Origin: UBA2336 sp964597075
GTDB lineage: Bacteria; Bacteroidota; Bacteroidia; Cytophagales; Cyclobacteriaceae
Assembly (NCBI GenBank): GCA_964597075.1
Contig: CAZQXC010000007.1
Location: 1-50,357 of the forward strand
DNA length: 50,357 nucleotides
Reading direction: 5' to 3'
Below, one piece after another: positions 48,733 to 50,357 of the stretch. The first letter of the stretch is position 1, and every line of letters begins with the position of its first letter. A program made the translations under genes and the position numbers. The notes below the pieces were generated by a model. That model worked only from the letters and a program-made list of their open reading frames with translations, had not been told where the DNA came from and made no database searches.

Positions 48733-50357
48733 AGCCAACCATCCGGTTATGGTAATAGTAGAGCAGGTTGAGATCCTGGGTGATGATGTTGCCTTCTTTA
48801 TTTTGAAGCAAGGGTCGTTTCAGATGAAAGATACCCACATTTTCAAGGCCGTGTTTAATTACCAAATCAATTTTTCCTTTCAAGTGTGTAGCGTGGTTAG
48901 CCTTATCTTCTTTTTTGAGTTGGTAAATTTTCTTTCGGATGCGTTTGCAAGTTTTTCTGAACTCAGCATAGTCGAGTACCAACTCTTCTTCGGGTAATCG
49001 CAGCAAACCAAACAAATCCAGTTTAGGATGTTTTTTTTGCCACATTTCAAACGCCACAAAAGCTATCAGATGGCTCGCGAAAATTCGGCTGATGCGATGA
49101 TATTCGGTAACAATACGCTGGCTAAGCATACGCGTATATTCATTTTCCCGCTGGGCATCAACCGTAAGCTGCCCATTGGAAATAAAATAGTCTTCGGTAT
49201 TGATTATACGGCCATGTACATCCAGGCTGTTTCCCTCATCATCCACATTATTACCCAGCACATCCAATGCCCGGCCAATGGATACGGAAATGTTAGACCC
49301 TTTCGTAAAAAACTTGATCATAAATTTCACCAGCCCCCAGCTACCATGCGGATCTTGCTCGGGCAGGTACCGATCTTGTCCTTTAGTAGAAAGATAATCA
49401 TCAATAAGTTCCGGGGCCTCTAAAACAAAATGATAGTTAAGGGTAACCGGCACCACAAAAATTTTCTGGGGTTTTTCTCCTGGTGGTGTGTTCAGGTAAA
49501 TATTCCGTTGTGCCTCTACGGTGGTGGAGAGTAATCCCAGTTTCAGCATTTTTTCGATCATGCCTGAACGGGAACGCGTTCCTCCAGGAAAGAACAAACT
49601 ATGGGCGCCCCGTTGTATGGCAGTACCGGAATACATCTTCAGCGTTTCCAGGTAGGGCAAATTCTTTTTGCGTCTATCCACTTTATACGCCCCGAGGCTA
49701 TTCATAAAATAGGCGAATATTTTCATATTGAAAAGATTCAACCCTGCACCATAAATAAAAGCCGGTAAACCTAAGGCATGTATAATCCACCCGATTAAAA
49801 TAGAATCAAGATTACTGAAGTGCGTAGGCACCATAACAATAGTGCCCTTACGCGCGAGGCTGCGCAGTTGCTTTACTTTGCCCACAATCTGTATTTTATC
49901 GCGCAACGTGTACTGATTACGAAAGAAGCCTCCGAATTTTTTTACCCGTGAGGCGTTAAGTAATCTGGAGAACCAGAATTTTATCATCTCCCGTGCAAAG
50001 CGGTAGGAGCTGGGTTTAAAGTTCCCGGCTATTTCATCGGCATAGCGATGAACAATGGTGCTCAGGATTTCGTCTTCCTTTCGGTTATGTTCATCCAGTG
50101 GTTTGCCGCTAAGGTCAATCAATTCCTGCTTAATCTTCGACCAGAATTTACCTTCATCAGGCGGATCAACACGCCAGCGGTTACGCTTCATGCGTTGCTG
50201 TTCCCGGTAAACGGTGGCCTCCAGTTCTTCAATAAGTTGTTTGCGGGTAGGGCGCAGTTGCTTGATTCGCTCGGCAGATTTTTGCGCAACCTCTTCTATA
50301 AATTCCTTCCGGTTTCGGCTTAGCCGGTACACCGGCCAGTCGGGTATTCCTTCCAGA
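48710..50357 (-). CDS. PlsC/PlsB-type glycerolipid acyltransferase (5' end outside window)
   Basis: 548 visible residues. The frame stays open to the window edge with plausible sequence (LEGIPDWPVYRLSRNRKEF), so the true start is outside. An LPLAT domain lies in the middle: HX4D motif in PTHFSNLDSILIGW, then the FPGGTRSRSG motif III region and the strand VVPVTLNYHFVLEAPEL. A long helical N-terminal part (1-180 of the visible chain) and a C-terminal 150-residue extension give it PlsB-like size. It probably adds acyl groups to glycerol-3-phosphate or a lysolipid. The 23-base overlap with gpsA supports that. Exact substrate not settled. Confidence 0.85.
   Translation of the reverse strand, partial: LEGIPDWPVYRLSRNRKEFIEEVAQKSAERIKQLRPTRKQLIEELEATVYREQQRMKRNRWRVDPPDEGKFWSKIKQELIDLSGKPLDEHNRKEDEILSTIVHRYADEIAGNFKPSSYRFAREMIKFWFSRLLNASRVKKFGGFFRNQYTLRDKIQIVGKVKQLRSLARKGTIVMVPTHFSNLDSILIGWIIHALGLPAFIYGAGLNLFNMKIFAYFMNSLGAYKVDRRKKNLPYLETLKMYSGTAIQRGAHSLFFPGGTRSRSGMIEKMLKLGLLSTTVEAQRNIYLNTPPGEKPQKIFVVPVTLNYHFVLEAPELIDDYLSTKGQDRYLPEQDPHGSWGLVKFMIKFFTKGSNISVSIGRALDVLGNNVDDEGNSLDVHGRIINTEDYFISNGQLTVDAQRENEYTRMLSQRIVTEYHRISRIFASHLIAFVAFEMWQKKHPKLDLFGLLRLPEEELVLDYAEFRKTCKRIRKKIYQLKKEDKANHATHLKGKIDLVIKHGLENVGIFHLKRPLLQNKEGNIITQDLNLLYYYHNRMVGYDLEKFI

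Noticed and set aside
1..50357. tRNA genes, rRNA genes, CRISPR arrays, riboswitches
   Set aside because: None was recognised by reading both strands; subtle small RNAs would need a covariance-model search.

Overview
The window is a stretch of chromosome from a member of the Bacteroidota, most likely order Cytophagales (inference). Evidence: an LpxC-FabZ fusion, a PorX-type receiver-PglZ protein, a secreted protein with a gliding-motility/type IX secretion C-terminal domain, DUF4290 and DUF3109 proteins, lipoproteins with short signal peptides, and promoters of the Bacteroidota form TTG/TTTG-N18-21-TAnnTTTG rather than sigma70 boxes. Several genes start with TTG and ribosome binding sites are poor, which also fits the phylum. 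No rRNA, tRNA, CRISPR array, transposase gene or prophage was seen. Nearly everything is core housekeeping sequence; the most variable part is about 34.7-37.1 kb.

Layout. 1-1.3 kb: 3' part of mutS2, ended by a bidirectional terminator facing a small lipoprotein. 1.9-7.2 kb (minus): HD phosphohydrolase (interrupted by a 10-N assembly gap), lpxD, lpxC-fabZ, lpxA and an ABC ATPase, a lipid A block. 7.3-10.5 kb (plus): porX, tsaE, alanine dehydrogenase, overlapping end to end, convergent with valS and an RsmF-type rRNA methyltransferase (10.5-14.6 kb, minus). 14.7-17.1 kb (plus): fumarylacetoacetase and a flavin-reductase-like protein, separated by REP-like palindromes. 17.1-20 kb (minus): pyruvate dehydrogenase E1 beta and a strongly promoted OmpA/TPR lipoprotein. 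20.2-26.6 kb: PspC protein (plus), then a minus-strand operon hisS-hutH-T9SS protein-ybaB-glycosyltransferase. 26.7-30 kb (plus): a small basic protein with a near-ideal promoter, nfeD-flotillin, exonuclease III. 30-34.7 kb (minus): DUF4290, murA, a small membrane protein, and pcrA/uvrD. 34.8-37.1 kb: orphan TcmP, DUF3109, a decayed formylglycine-generating-enzyme tail and an orphan lipoprotein. 37.1-43.2 kb (minus): pdxA, TerB-like, yceD-rpmF, fabH, efp-accB-accC. 43.3-47.7 kb (plus): rsmA-mgtE, pentapeptide-repeat membrane protein, greA-HIT. 47.7 kb to the end (minus): a glycerolipid acyltransferase (open at the window edge) and gpsA.

Functional themes: envelope synthesis (lpxD/C/A, fabZ, fabH, accB, accC, murA, gpsA, acyltransferase), translation (valS, hisS, efp, rpmF, tsaE, two rRNA methyltransferases), and type IX secretion control and cargo. 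No convincing new multi-gene system is visible. The best leads are: a promoter followed at once by an intrinsic-terminator hairpin in the greA leader; an EF-P whose tip residue is Asn instead of Lys/Arg; a MurA with Cys-to-Asp in the fosfomycin site; a strongly promoted 50-residue basic protein of possible ribosomal role; and a set of intergenic inverted repeats built from short tandem units.
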